A program made the translations under genes and the position numbers. From Gynuella sp. (GTDB lineage Bacteria; Pseudomonadota; Gammaproteobacteria; Pseudomonadales; Natronospirillaceae), in the NCBI GenBank assembly GCA_028282465.1, contig JANQHX010000107.1, forward strand, positions 1-41,570: a stretch of 41,570 bases of DNA. Reading direction: 5' to 3'. The notes beneath the pieces are model-generated. The model was not told the origin of the DNA and did not search any database. It was given only the letters and a program-made list of their open reading frames with translations. Positions 8,341-18,745 of this stretch are shown piece after piece. The first letter of the stretch is position 1. Each line of letters begins with the position of its first letter.

Positions 8341-10773
8341 ATGGATGTGAATAACACGCCATTCTTGCTGCTGAGAGAGCCAGATGAATTTCATCAGCTC
8401 AGCAGTCGAATGCACTGGGACTACCAACAAAAGTGTCTGAAGCTGGCGCCAAATCAAGACTTATGGCTGCCAGCATCAGACCCGGCTTTGGCTATTAGTG
8501 AATGGCAAAACGCTCGGCCCTTGGTACAAGACGGCTTCGGCCAACTGGCTATGTTGTCCCCAGACAATAGTCAAATACTGGTGAATGGTGGCGATGGTTT
8601 TAAACCACTGGTGGATGATATTTCCAACCCAGTGGTTGCGCCGGTGGGTGAATTCACAGATCTAACCATTGGCCCTCAAAATCGTTTGGCTGCACTTTAC
8701 AGTGACGGTGCCGACAACCACGGCGTGTTGACCTACGATTTGCAGAAGCGTTGGCAACGAGCGGCCCAATTGACTGAACCAGGCATCCGTTGTTGTGTCG
8801 ATGCGAGTCATTCCGTTTGGGTGGTTACCGAAAACACTGTTGCCCAGTTTATGGGTGAACCACTTCCTCACCCCTATCAACCCAGTGCAGAGTCCTTCGA
8901 GCCGGTTACCATTAATCCTCGGCCATTTAGCTTACACAACACCTACCACTGGCAACCTGATCAAGCCACGGTTCAAGCCATGGCCCTCGCCAGCGATAAA
9001 CAATACTTGTATCTGCTCTGTCATGACTTTTCCGGTAACCAATTAATTTGGCGGGCAGTTTTGCATCAGCCTAGTCAGTGGCAGAGTTTTGCTATCGAAT
9101 CTGAGGTGCCATTCAGCTCTGATATGGCGGTGTATGAGCCCGGTACCCTTGGGTTGTTACCACCAGCTGAAGCAGGTGATGACCAGTTTCGAAGAAGAGA
9201 CTGTCCGCTGGTACATTTAGTTTGGGACTCCAGTGGAGAATCTGGGGCTAGGTTAGTTAGGCGTCGATACCCCATGATCAATAAAGCCGGACAGCGCTTT
9301 GTTGCTATGCCCAGTATGCCGCTGCACTATCCTGCGGAGTCAGACAGCCAAGACCCTGAGGTGCCAGCCCGTCCAAGACCTTTGTTGCCTCTACAAAGAC
9401 CAAGGTATTACACCACTGCCGAAGCGACTTTGTTGAATGAACTAGACAGTGGCCAGCCAAACTGCGTCTGGCATCGTCTTTATGTGGATGGTCATATTCC
9501 CAAGGGCACCCAAATACAGATTCAGGTGCGTTGTTTTAACGAGCTTAAACACCGAACAAAAGCCCCTTTTATTACTCAGACCGCCCTGCTGCATTCACCA
9601 CTGGAATCAGAACTTCCCGGTGGCGCTAGCTTAAGTCGGCAGTGTTTAGAGCGCCGTGGCAAGATCCCCAGCGACCCAAAGGAATACGGACTGTACGAGC
9701 TGTTATTGCAGCATCCCAAAGGCGAAGTTCGCAGGTTGACCGGTAGATACCTGCAAATCCGGTTAGAGCTTACCGGCAACGCCACCCACACCCCGGCCAT
9801 CCATGCCATTCGGGTGTATTACGGGCGGTTCTGTTACCAAGATAATTACTTCCCCAATCATATGCGACAGGAACAAGTTCGGTCTTTTAATAATCAAGAT
9901 TCAAACGCTAACGGAGCCGATGTTCGTGAACGGTTTTTAGGGGCATTTGAGGGCATGCTGACGCCCATTGAAGGCAATATCGCCACCTCTGAACGTTTGC
10001 TTCATCCAAGAACCTGCCCTTCGGCAAACCTGGATTGGCTAGCCAGATGTTTAGGGACTGAACTGCCCAATCATTGGCCGGAACACAGAAAAAGACGGCA
10101 CCTAGCCTGTATTGGTCTGCTGCAAAAATGGCGTGGCACCCTCAATGGCATCGCATTGGCTCTGGACATCATGACAGATGGTGCAGTGGCCCGAGGGGAA
10201 ATTGTGGTAGTTGAAAACTTCCGCCTACGCAGAACCATGGCGACCATTCTTGGGGTGTCTATGGATGACAAAGACCATCCGTTGACCCTGGGAACGGGCC
10301 AAAGTGGTAACAGCATCATAGGCGACAGCCTGATTTTGTCTGAACAACACGCTCGACAGTTTTTAGCCCTGTTTGCACCGGAATTGGCGCAGCAAAATAA
10401 TTTGGATCAGAAAACGGTTAAACGGTTTTTTGATCAGTATGCTGACCGAGTAACTGTGTTGTTGCATGGCCCCGCGAAAGCCAAACGGGTTCAAGTACAA
10501 GAGGTCATAGACCAACAGTTACCTGCTCACATTCAGTACCAGATTTTCGAAACAGATTTGCCGTTTGTCTTAGGCCTGTCACCTTTATTGTCAGTAGATA
10601 CCTGGCTCGAAAACACCCCACCTTTCCGCCAGGTGGTACTCAATGATACGGCTTTGGGTCGCGAAGGCGTATTGCGTAATCCTGCGGCGCTCGACCCTGA
10701 AAAAGCCCTTTATCTCTCAAGCCAACACTCAAATACCAGTCACCCTGATATTCAACGAGGCACATTGTCATGA
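8341..10773 (+). CDS. eCIS baseplate wedge with C-terminal tail-protein-I domain (gp7/Afp12 position)
   Basis: A protein of 810 residues starting one base after the J-like gene. Residues ~1-330 contain repeated short strands (LTIGPQNRLAALYSDG, CCVDASHSVWVVTENTVAQF, YLYLLCHDFSGNQLIWRAVL) that look like a degenerate beta-propeller. A second beta-domain covers ~345-520. Residues ~535-690 match the phage tail protein I type domain: FEGMLTPIEGNIATSERLL, then LDWLARCLGTELPNHWPEHRKRRHL and KWRGTLNGIALALDIMT. This domain occurs in wedge proteins that contact the J protein and tail fibres. The product is probably the second wedge subunit and may also carry target-contact surfaces. The domain match is solid; the propeller is by eye. 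The next gene begins on its stop codon (ATGA). Confidence 0.82.
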   Translation: MDVNNTPFLLLREPDEFHQLSSRMHWDYQQKCLKLAPNQDLWLPASDPALAISEWQNARPLVQDGFGQLAMLSPDNSQILVNGGDGFKPLVDDISNPVVAPVGEFTDLTIGPQNRLAALYSDGADNHGVLTYDLQKRWQRAAQLTEPGIRCCVDASHSVWVVTENTVAQFMGEPLPHPYQPSAESFEPVTINPRPFSLHNTYHWQPDQATVQAMALASDKQYLYLLCHDFSGNQLIWRAVLHQPSQWQSFAIESEVPFSSDMAVYEPGTLGLLPPAEAGDDQFRRRDCPLVHLVWDSSGESGARLVRRRYPMINKAGQRFVAMPSMPLHYPAESDSQDPEVPARPRPLLPLQRPRYYTTAEATLLNELDSGQPNCVWHRLYVDGHIPKGTQIQIQVRCFNELKHRTKAPFITQTALLHSPLESELPGGASLSRQCLERRGKIPSDPKEYGLYELLLQHPKGEVRRLTGRYLQIRLELTGNATHTPAIHAIRVYYGRFCYQDNYFPNHMRQEQVRSFNNQDSNANGADVRERFLGAFEGMLTPIEGNIATSERLLHPRTCPSANLDWLARCLGTELPNHWPEHRKRRHLACIGLLQKWRGTLNGIALALDIMTDGAVARGEIVVVENFRLRRTMATILGVSMDDKDHPLTLGTGQSGNSIIGDSLILSEQHARQFLALFAPELAQQNNLDQKTVKRFFDQYADRVTVLLHGPAKAKRVQVQEVIDQQLPAHIQYQIFETDLPFVLGLSPLLSVDTWLENTPPFRQVVLNDTALGREGVLRNPAALDPEKALYLSSQHSNTSHPDIQRGTLS

Positions 10774-11684
10774 GTAATCAAGATCAAAACCGGCTGGAAC
10801 AAGATGCCGTTCTGGATCAACCCTTAAAGCGCGTGTCTTATGAAGCCGGCATGTTACTGGGGTTGGATGCCACCCGCGAAGAACAGGAATATCATCGACG
10901 CCGGCTCACTAGGCATCAATATTGGTTCCAAGGTGCGGGTACGGTTGCGGGCATGGTAGTGAAGATGGATCCGGATGAAGCCGCCGACAATGACCCTGTG
11001 GCTTTGAAGTTGATCGTCACCCCAGGTATTGGCATAGATGGTCTAGGTCGTGAAATTTTGATTCATGAGCCTTATTGCGTCGACTTAGGCCAATGGCTGA
11101 AAACCCGAACCCAAGAACAATTGATGAATGGCTATGACGAGGCACCAGATCCCAACATCTTGCATCTCACTGTTTATGCCCGACAGATGGATTGCTCTGT
11201 GGCTATGCAACCTGTATTGGCTCGCAAGTTAAACCTTAGTACAGACCCTGTGGCCCCTAGCCGAACCGCTGACAGTTTGGCATTGGACATTGAACCCGAA
11301 CTCCCTAATTCAGACAGCTTTAAACCCTGGGCTCAACACAGCCATTGGCCCGACGATTTAACGGATCAATTACCCAGCCTGAACCCCACTGAGCAAAACT
11401 TGTTGGACACCAGCACCGGCGAACAACAAAAGCAACTGCAATTGAAAGCACGGTTACTGCACGCCTTGGATCAAGATGGTGTGAGCCCACCAGCATTGGA
11501 GTTACTGCAAGCGGCTCGAATCCCCTTAGCCAGAGTGAGCATAGAGGTGAATGACCTGAGTGTTTATACCGACGCCACTGAAACGGAAGCAGTGCTCAAT
11601 CCTAACGCCATAGAAATCAACAACCTTATTCGCCCATTCGTGTTCACCCCTTCGCAATTGGCCTATTTGTCCAGACAGCCTTAA
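10770..11684 (+). CDS. eCIS-associated protein with shared N-terminal domain, copy 1
   Basis: A protein of 304 residues coupled to the wedge gene by ATGA. Residues ~20-100 contain RVSYEAGMLLGLDATREEQEYHRRRLTRHQ, then GAGTVAGMVVKMD and IVTPGIGIDGLGREILI. The next two gene products carry the same pattern: an aromatic-x-G-x-x-L element, a helix with conserved Arg/Tyr, GxGxVxGMxV, and a strand reading P-G-x-A/G-I-x-x-x-G-R. This is the shortest copy and has little beyond that domain except an Asp/Pro-rich half. I know the type from eCIS clusters but not a proven function. Given the position after the wedge genes, a peripheral baseplate or fibre-attachment role is a reasonable inference. Confidence 0.62.
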   Translation: MSNQDQNRLEQDAVLDQPLKRVSYEAGMLLGLDATREEQEYHRRRLTRHQYWFQGAGTVAGMVVKMDPDEAADNDPVALKLIVTPGIGIDGLGREILIHEPYCVDLGQWLKTRTQEQLMNGYDEAPDPNILHLTVYARQMDCSVAMQPVLARKLNLSTDPVAPSRTADSLALDIEPELPNSDSFKPWAQHSHWPDDLTDQLPSLNPTEQNLLDTSTGEQQKQLQLKARLLHALDQDGVSPPALELLQAARIPLARVSIEVNDLSVYTDATETEAVLNPNAIEINNLIRPFVFTPSQLAYLSRQP

Positions 11685-11694
11685 GGAGATAAAA

Positions 11695-13464
11695 ATGACT
11701 CAACAAATTGTTTTTCAGCCTTTAGGCAACCCGGTCACCAACTATGCCGATTTAACCGTCAGCGCTGACGTTGATCCACGCATGACCCGAACCCACTATT
11801 TTGATGGACGGCTACTGACCGCTGAAGACTTGATCCGGGATCAGCTATATCTGGATCGACGCTTAAAAGAAGTGGGTCAAGTCATGGGCCAGGGTGTGCT
11901 AAAAGGCTTGGATTTAACCCTCAACCCCAACAACGGTGACCTAACACTAGAGCCCGGACTAGCTATTAATGAAATGGGTCGGGTGCTTCAATTGAGTAGC
12001 CAAATCAAGGTCAACTTGGCGGAGCGAGCAGAAATAATCGACCTCAATACCAAGGAGTATCAGTATTTCAACCGCGGTCTATATGCGGTGGTATTAAAGT
12101 ACACAGAGTTCGGTACTGACATCGCAGAAGTCTTTCCAACGGATTTGGGAAGCCAGAAAACCGTGCAATTTGACGTCACCACCGAAGCCGTTCAATTAGG
12201 TTTGGTGAATCTGAAACTCGATCTGCCAGAGCAATCAGAACTGAATATTCGAGCTCAACTCATTGCCAAACTCGCTGGCCTTGGCCAGATCAATGGCATG
12301 ATTCCAGAAGACTCAGTGGCTCTGGGGTTGCTGGCCATTAAGCATGACCGCCCTATCTGGTTAGACTCACTGCTAATCCGTCAATTGGCGAACGACACCT
12401 ATGAGAGCAACCGGCAACAACTTCATCTTCGACGCCACTACGACCAATTATTGGGTGAGGTCTTAAGCCATAGAACCAGTGTTGGCCTTAACTCTGGTTT
12501 TGCCGCCAAAGACTACTTTCAATTACTTCCTCCGGCGGGCAAGGCACCCAAAGCCAGCTTTAATCCGGTAGTGGGCACCCAGCAGTATTTCCCTGACAAC
12601 TATGACGTTTGGGTGGCACCGGTTAGGCAATCGGACATGCACTTGATTATGCAAGAGTCCATGTCGCTGCCGCCCCTGAATATGGCCATCAACGAGCCCA
12701 TTGATGTGATTGTGTTGGCGCCATTAAATGACGCGAGCTATCACAGTTATGGCCGTTTGTTGGAGCGGGAGTTTGATCCAAAGATCGGACTACTGCCCCG
12801 GCTTGATCTGTTACAGCTGAAACTTTACCCAAGACAAAATGTTCACCGGTTAGATACCGATGCCAACACTTGGCAGGCCATTTGGAATCTTCAAGCAGAC
12901 GACGGATTAATCTATGTGCGTCGGCCATTAAGAGCAGCCGAAACCACCCTAAGCGGCGTGGTTCTGGCTTCTGGTACCGAGATTCCGCCGCCTGTGGTCG
13001 TCAGCCCAGGTGACTCTGGTGGCACTGACACAGGGCCAGGAACCGGTGACACAGTAGAACCCATCGAGACACCCATTGAGCCGGTGCCCATTGTGGTGGA
13101 CGAAGACAGTATTTTTCTGAAATTTTGGGACTTGGAACGTCTGATGGCGTTTCGGCCACCATTTGATGATGCCAATGCTTCTGCCGTCAAAATCCTCATA
13201 GAAAAATATCGGGAGGATGTCGAAGCCACGCAGTTCATTTCCTGGTTCTTAATTGCAGTGGGTTCACGTTTTGACCCGGTTTTATGGATAACCTTGGAAG
13301 CAGCAGACAATCAAAACCTGCTTTTTGAGTTCCTGAAAACCTGTTTAGAGGAATTATCTCAAAGACAAGATCAGCCCATTGCCGAAGTCATCGCTAAACA
13401 GGTCGATGCCTTTGGGCTGGAGGTTAGCCCAGAGCAATGGCTGAAATTAGGACAACGGAGTTAG
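11695..13464 (+). CDS. eCIS-associated protein with shared N-terminal domain, copy 2
   Basis: A protein of 589 residues with a strong ribosome site (AAGGAG, six bases before ATG). Residues ~30-105 give the clearest version of the shared domain: RTHYFDGRLLTAEDLIRD, an amphipathic helix (YLDRRLKEVGQVMG), GQGVLKGLDLTLNP, and LEPGLAINEMGRVLQL. The middle (~105-420) is beta-rich. A Pro/Gly/Asp/Thr-rich linker (~425-460, PGDSGGTDTGPGTGDTVEP) leads to a helical C-terminal domain (~468-589) with DSIFLKFWDLERLMAFRPP. The order of domain, linker and helical end suggests a protein that plugs into the baseplate and reaches outward. Function is inferred from the neighbourhood only. Confidence 0.62.
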   Translation: MTQQIVFQPLGNPVTNYADLTVSADVDPRMTRTHYFDGRLLTAEDLIRDQLYLDRRLKEVGQVMGQGVLKGLDLTLNPNNGDLTLEPGLAINEMGRVLQLSSQIKVNLAERAEIIDLNTKEYQYFNRGLYAVVLKYTEFGTDIAEVFPTDLGSQKTVQFDVTTEAVQLGLVNLKLDLPEQSELNIRAQLIAKLAGLGQINGMIPEDSVALGLLAIKHDRPIWLDSLLIRQLANDTYESNRQQLHLRRHYDQLLGEVLSHRTSVGLNSGFAAKDYFQLLPPAGKAPKASFNPVVGTQQYFPDNYDVWVAPVRQSDMHLIMQESMSLPPLNMAINEPIDVIVLAPLNDASYHSYGRLLEREFDPKIGLLPRLDLLQLKLYPRQNVHRLDTDANTWQAIWNLQADDGLIYVRRPLRAAETTLSGVVLASGTEIPPPVVVSPGDSGGTDTGPGTGDTVEPIETPIEPVPIVVDEDSIFLKFWDLERLMAFRPPFDDANASAVKILIEKYREDVEATQFISWFLIAVGSRFDPVLWITLEAADNQNLLFEFLKTCLEELSQRQDQPIAEVIAKQVDAFGLEVSPEQWLKLGQRS

Positions 13465-13466
13465 CC

Positions 13467-16400
13467 ATGGAAAAGATTTTAATTTCCCCAGCCGTTGCCA
13501 GTGCATCAAACCTTGAGCGATTAAATTTATTCCCAGGTCGTCATCTTGGGGAGAAAGAATTTGACCGCCGCCAAGACTACGCCGACACCCGACTGCTGCA
13601 TTTATTGGCGGGTCAGCATCCTGGTATTGTGTCGGGTATGGCGGTCACCAGTAACGATGAAAAGGTGAGCATTGAACCCGGACTTGCCGTTACAGGATCT
13701 GGACTCACCATGAACCTGTTTTATCGTCTGCAACAAGACTGGCAAGAACTGATTGAAAACTATCTTGCCAAAACCGTTAGCACTGATGCTACCGGGGTTT
13801 ACTTCTTGTGTTTGCAACACATTAAGCGACATGTGGACGCACCCGATGATGTATTGCCCTGTCAGCGCGCTGAGTATGATCCCACCCGAGATTCCACCAT
13901 CGTAGTGGCCTCTACCCTGCAATTAAAAAAACTGAACATAGCTGCCGACCAAGTGACTCTCGACGAACACTTGCTCTGTAATCGCATCGCCGCCGGTCAG
14001 GTGATACAGCCTGCCATTAATCAGATGCAAACCCGCATTCCCATTGCAACCGTGGCATTGCAAACCCTAGGGGACAGCCACAATGTGCTCTGGTGTAATC
14101 ATCAAACCGGACGATTTGAGGCCAAGGCGAATTCAGCTTATTTGAGTTTTTCCAAACAAGTGGATCATGCCATCAATGAGATTCATTATTCAGCGCCCTT
14201 TGATCAACCTCTAGAAACCTGGCTGCAAACTCAATTGCAGTTGGATTACATGCCAGCAGCCGGTGAGCTGCCTCTAGCTTGGTTACAAAACCCAGCTGCC
14301 ACAGGACCTAACCTGCTTTGGTGGCCACAGAATTTTGCCATTGATATGGTGCCCATTATGGCCAGTGGTGCCAAAGAGCTAATTCAGCGGCATTTACCTC
14401 GCAACGCTTTATCAATGGTTAACAACCAACACCAACATATTCGGTTGCTACTGGCCCTGAAGGATCAAGACTACAACCCAAGAATTCTCGACATTCCGCA
14501 GCTGGATTCTGCGCTACTGAGTGACCTGCACAAATACTTTATGCGTAGCTACAAGGCGTGGCTGAATTGGATGAATCAATTCAATTTACTCTATGGGCTA
14601 ACCGAGTCAGATGTTTTATCCCCCGGCGAGCTCGATGCTCTGAAACTTCCCAAGCCCAAAACGCCACCATTACAACCCAATCTGATATATCAGCAACTGT
14701 TATCAGAGGGCTTAGGTCAGATTGGTAATGATGTGAACCCCTACCCCTATGATCAAGACACTTTGGAAACCCCACAGTTCTATCAAGACTGGTTGGTTGA
14801 TGGTAGCCCTCCAGCTCCGACCCTCAATGAAAATGGTTACGTGGTTCAATACGCGGAATTGCAATGGGAAATTGAAGCCAAAGACAATGAAATAAGAGCC
14901 ACTAGAGAACGGCTTGAGAAAACCCGCGACTATCTAACCTTGCAAAGACAATTCTTAGACACTCAAACCGTTGCCTTGGCGTCGTTAGCCGGTGGCGTTG
15001 CCGGTGATGGCTCTGGGTTACAAGTGAGTCGTTGGTTGCCCTTTACCAAACTGACCAATTTAGATATTCAGAGCGAAGCACAAACGCCGCCGCCGGACGA
15101 ACCCAGATCCGCAACCACTCCCGAAACAACAGGTGAATCAGTGCGTTTAGTGGAACCGGCAGTGGCCCCTGGCTTGGATTTAGCCATGCGAGGCAGTGTT
15201 GCTTCTTTGGAAATGATACAGCCCATTACCCTTCCGGCAGCTGCGTATGACTACAGCAATTACTCTATGCCATTGATAGATAGTATTGCTAGCAATACGT
15301 TGCAGGTGCAAAAAATTGATCCTATTTATCAAGTTAGTAATGTTCAGCAGTCGTTATACGGCAGTTCTCTTCAGAAAAACCCGGACCAGTTGTCAGCTCT
15401 GCAGTACAACCTCAATGCCGACCGACTTTTCAAAATTGCCAGTGTGCCGAAAAAAGCACTCACCAGCCCAGCGTTTCAAGCCAAGGCGTTTCGCTTTAGT
15501 GTTCTAGAACATCTGCTGCCGGAAATCGCCGAATACGCAAAAATATACCGAGGCATGGAAGAGCTGTTAATTACCTTGGAAAGTCAGTTTGATAAAACCG
15601 AAGCCGCCACCATTGCCGACGCCTTAAATGGCTTTGGTTCCCTGGCAACACCCCAAGATATTGCCGAGCGAGACCAGGAACGATTTAAAGAAGATCCCAA
15701 CCTAACTCAGGAACAAAGGCAACAAATAGCGGTGCAATCCCGTTACGAAGCCATGTTTGCGGCGGGCAATATCCTCACTAAGCAAATCGCGTTTATGGAA
15801 GGTCGCTATGGAAATATTGAAGCTTCGTTAGAGCGGTTGTTGCGAGAAAGAATTCGTATGGATTCAGCACTGAAAAAATTGGCAATCAGTATCGAAAAAG
15901 CAACTGAACAACTGTCCAATTTAGACAAGCCAAGGGTCGAGAAACTTGGGGATTACGGGGTAACCCAACGGCTGGTTGAAGAAGACCTGCAACAGGTTTT
16001 CCAAGCGAATCAAAAGCGATTCCAAATTCTTACAGAGCGGGTCCAGGGTCTTTACTATGTTAAAGTCCGCAATGCCCCGGTAAGTGCTCGATTGGCAGAT
16101 CCCCTGTCACTCAGATATCAGGACGAAGATGCCCCTGTTCCCGGTTGCGACTGGTTAGAAGACCCAGAAATACCAGAAGCTCTGGAAGAATTTTTTGACG
16201 CATTGAAAGAAACGCCAATCAGTGAATGGATTCGACTGAAGAAGTACGTTCATCATCTGCCGTCCAAGCCCAGCATCATTCAAACTTGGTTCAATATAAG
16301 ACAGGCCAGGCTACAAAGTCGCTTTATACCCAGGTCTTTACCCTCGACTTCGTTAAGCAAACGACTGTATTCCATTACCCAAACCCATCTGGGGTTAGTG

Positions 16401-17108
16401 CAGCAATTTCAAACCAAAACCATTACCCCTCTTTGGCAACCTAACACCAGAACCTTGGCCCATTGGCATCACCAAAATGCCCAGGTGTTATCTCTGGAAG
16501 ATGCGCTCACCAGCTCTAGAGGAAAGCTAAAACGAAAAGCTCAACAATTAAATAATGATCTTGAAAATGCGGTGGCTTGTTTGCTGGATATTCTCGGGCA
16601 ACTACCACCGCTGCGCTTGCAATGGGGTCAACTGGCTGAGGACGATAGAATTAAGGTTGATAGAGTCAGCTACTGGCCGGGCTTAGAAAAAGCCGAGCAG
16701 GCCGACTTTAATCTCACCCGAACCCTAGCTGAACTTATCCATTGGATGTACCAACAATTGCAAAGCCAAACGGGTGAAGCCAACAGTGCCATGGATCACC
16801 TGATTCGTGCCTGCTTGATTTATTCATCTTTAGGCGACCCTCAAGAAATTGTGACGGGCACGGTTCAAACACCACCCATAAAAGCCAAGCCCGGCGCCAC
16901 CCTCAGACTCACACTCAACAAAGTAGTCGCCAGAGGCACTGTGTTGCAGCTGATGAATCAGGCTCAAAAGCCAGTGGCGGTATTAACGGTAGATGATCAA
17001 GATGAACAAGGTGCCTTGGCAACCATCACTCAAGTGTCATTAGTTGATCAAATCATTACCACGCAGTTCACCGCAGTGGCGAGCAAGCTGACCAAGGGGC
17101 TTAGATAA
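13467..17108 (+). CDS. large eCIS-associated protein with shared N-terminal domain, copy 3
   Basis: A protein of 1213 residues. The ATG at 13467 is chosen because GGAG lies six bases upstream; an ATG at 13437 would overlap the previous gene by 28 bases. Residues ~10-85 carry the shared domain (RLNLFPGRHLGEKEFDRRQD, PGIVSGMAVTSN, IEPGLAVTGSGLTM). Then come a long helical part, a predicted coiled coil (~470-515, WEIEAKDNEIRATRERLEKT), a Pro/Thr/Glu-rich linker (~550-580), and more helix (~680-900, with AERDQERFKEDPNLTQEQRQ). A compact beta-rich end covers ~1130-1213. It is four times as long as copy 1. It could be a baseplate cage or fibre, or even a length-determining protein; the sequence does not decide. 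No membrane segment is evident. Confidence 0.58.
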   Translation: MEKILISPAVASASNLERLNLFPGRHLGEKEFDRRQDYADTRLLHLLAGQHPGIVSGMAVTSNDEKVSIEPGLAVTGSGLTMNLFYRLQQDWQELIENYLAKTVSTDATGVYFLCLQHIKRHVDAPDDVLPCQRAEYDPTRDSTIVVASTLQLKKLNIAADQVTLDEHLLCNRIAAGQVIQPAINQMQTRIPIATVALQTLGDSHNVLWCNHQTGRFEAKANSAYLSFSKQVDHAINEIHYSAPFDQPLETWLQTQLQLDYMPAAGELPLAWLQNPAATGPNLLWWPQNFAIDMVPIMASGAKELIQRHLPRNALSMVNNQHQHIRLLLALKDQDYNPRILDIPQLDSALLSDLHKYFMRSYKAWLNWMNQFNLLYGLTESDVLSPGELDALKLPKPKTPPLQPNLIYQQLLSEGLGQIGNDVNPYPYDQDTLETPQFYQDWLVDGSPPAPTLNENGYVVQYAELQWEIEAKDNEIRATRERLEKTRDYLTLQRQFLDTQTVALASLAGGVAGDGSGLQVSRWLPFTKLTNLDIQSEAQTPPPDEPRSATTPETTGESVRLVEPAVAPGLDLAMRGSVASLEMIQPITLPAAAYDYSNYSMPLIDSIASNTLQVQKIDPIYQVSNVQQSLYGSSLQKNPDQLSALQYNLNADRLFKIASVPKKALTSPAFQAKAFRFSVLEHLLPEIAEYAKIYRGMEELLITLESQFDKTEAATIADALNGFGSLATPQDIAERDQERFKEDPNLTQEQRQQIAVQSRYEAMFAAGNILTKQIAFMEGRYGNIEASLERLLRERIRMDSALKKLAISIEKATEQLSNLDKPRVEKLGDYGVTQRLVEEDLQQVFQANQKRFQILTERVQGLYYVKVRNAPVSARLADPLSLRYQDEDAPVPGCDWLEDPEIPEALEEFFDALKETPISEWIRLKKYVHHLPSKPSIIQTWFNIRQARLQSRFIPRSLPSTSLSKRLYSITQTHLGLVQQFQTKTITPLWQPNTRTLAHWHHQNAQVLSLEDALTSSRGKLKRKAQQLNNDLENAVACLLDILGQLPPLRLQWGQLAEDDRIKVDRVSYWPGLEKAEQADFNLTRTLAELIHWMYQQLQSQTGEANSAMDHLIRACLIYSSLGDPQEIVTGTVQTPPIKAKPGATLRLTLNKVVARGTVLQLMNQAQKPVAVLTVDDQDEQGALATITQVSLVDQIITTQFTAVASKLTKGLR

Positions 17109-18745
17109 TGCGGCACTGGCAAGCAGAAGATACGTTAATTGAAAAATTAAATATTACTGCTGCCAGTAACGCCTTGATTGAACAAAGTCATCAGCAACTC
17201 AGCCAATTAAACTGGCCTACCGCACCGGATAATAGCTGGATTTTAGTCAGATCACTGGAAATCAAAGCACCTGCTCCCTGGTTGGCTCGCACCTGTGCAG
17301 ATCACGCCAAACAAACCCTGCAACAGGCAGTCGACGGCCGAAGCGTTGGGGCAGCCAATGCCAACGCCGTAAAATTTAATACCCTGGCTGATTTACTATC
17401 GGTACTGATTAAAGACATTTTAAATAATCAGCAACATCAACTCTGGTATTGGCAACGCTGGCAACATTTATTTCAATTGCCTAAATCTAAGCAAATAAAA
17501 GAATTGTTAGTTGAAAATATTGAACACTTTTTTCAGGTGATTCATTGTCTGACCAAGCTGGGTGAATTTTCCAAATTTATTAATGAGCTTGATAACCAAC
17601 ACTGCCGAGAACTGCTGCAAAACATTCAAAGATTTACTGGGTATTCACTGCTGACTATTAATTTAGAAGACACCGCATCAGAAGTACAAAAAACTCAATT
17701 CACCCTAATTCCCATTAACTCATACGAATTAATTCAGTGGCAGTCAGTGTATGAGGGAATCAAACATAAACCAGAAACCTTAAAATTATTATTAACAGTT
17801 ATCGCTACCCGCCATTACCAAATGCAATTGAGTGATACACCCGATCAAGTATTTTATGCCATTCAAGAACAATTAGAAGGATCGTTAACGAGAACAATAG
17901 CTGAACAGTCTAGTCATGAAATTACTGTGTCTGTTAATGAAAAATTCGGCTCTGAAAACACTCAGCATTTAAAACCAGACGACAATTATATAACTTCAGA
18001 AGAAGCCAAAAATGATACTCAGGAATCTAACTATTCAACGCCTCAGCTAAGACATAAATCTCAACATGCTGAGCGTCCGTCTCAACCCAAACAACATTCA
18101 GAAGAGAGGCTGCCCGTTACCACGTCAGATAATAAAAACGAAATAAATCTTCAAAAAGAAAAAGATTTTCAAACGCTAACTAATCAAGTTAATAAAGCCG
18201 GAATTAGTCAGGAAGAAAGTGTATTAAATACAGATTTCGAAACCGACAGTGCCGGGGTGTTTTTATTATTTAATCTAATGAATAAGTGTGAATCAACTAT
18301 TCAAGAACTAGGAGGATGGTCGCTACTACCATCGCCTTGGCTATGGCTTTGGGCAGCCGCGGAATCGTTACATACATTGCCAGACAATTTGAAACACTGG
18401 TTCAGTGTAGCAAGTGGTTACGACAATCAAGCACAACTTTGGCAGGGGTTAGAAAGTTACGAATCAACCCCTTGGATTCATCACACAGCTCAAAGAATTG
18501 AATTGCCCAAATGGGTATTAAAACCAGCCCTAAACTTTTATCGGCCATTTAATCTTGAGTGGCCATTGGTGTTCAAGCAACCAGGAAGTGTGTCACACAC
18601 CAAAACCCATTTGGACATTCTATTCAGCAATCAGGTTTCTGAAGAAAATATGGGCATTCGATTAAGTGGATTAGACTTTAATCCAGGCTGGGTTCCTTGG
18701 CTTGGAAGAGTGGTGACTTATCATTACCCAGGAGTTGAGTGGTGA
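17108..18745 (+). CDS. unrecognised eCIS protein: two ordered ends joined by a polar linker
   Basis: A protein of 545 residues, coupled by TAATG to the gene before it and by GTGA to the ATPase gene after it. Residues 1-~265 are mainly helical and Gln/Leu/His-rich. Residues ~275-375 are a Glu/Gln/Asn/Ser/Lys-rich linker with no hydrophobic core. Residues ~385-545 form an aromatic-rich domain with WSLLPSPWLWLWAAAESL and, at the very end, LSGLDFNPGWVPWLGRVV. I recall that last Asn-Pro-Gly-Trp-x-Pro-Trp-Leu-Gly ending from genes just before Afp15-type ATPases, but I cannot name the family. Base composition of the linker is more AT-rich than the flanking domains. A partner or substrate adaptor for the ATPase is an inference from gene order and coupling. 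Confidence 0.55.
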   Translation: MRHWQAEDTLIEKLNITAASNALIEQSHQQLSQLNWPTAPDNSWILVRSLEIKAPAPWLARTCADHAKQTLQQAVDGRSVGAANANAVKFNTLADLLSVLIKDILNNQQHQLWYWQRWQHLFQLPKSKQIKELLVENIEHFFQVIHCLTKLGEFSKFINELDNQHCRELLQNIQRFTGYSLLTINLEDTASEVQKTQFTLIPINSYELIQWQSVYEGIKHKPETLKLLLTVIATRHYQMQLSDTPDQVFYAIQEQLEGSLTRTIAEQSSHEITVSVNEKFGSENTQHLKPDDNYITSEEAKNDTQESNYSTPQLRHKSQHAERPSQPKQHSEERLPVTTSDNKNEINLQKEKDFQTLTNQVNKAGISQEESVLNTDFETDSAGVFLLFNLMNKCESTIQELGGWSLLPSPWLWLWAAAESLHTLPDNLKHWFSVASGYDNQAQLWQGLESYESTPWIHHTAQRIELPKWVLKPALNFYRPFNLEWPLVFKQPGSVSHTKTHLDILFSNQVSEENMGIRLSGLDFNPGWVPWLGRVVTYHYPGVEW

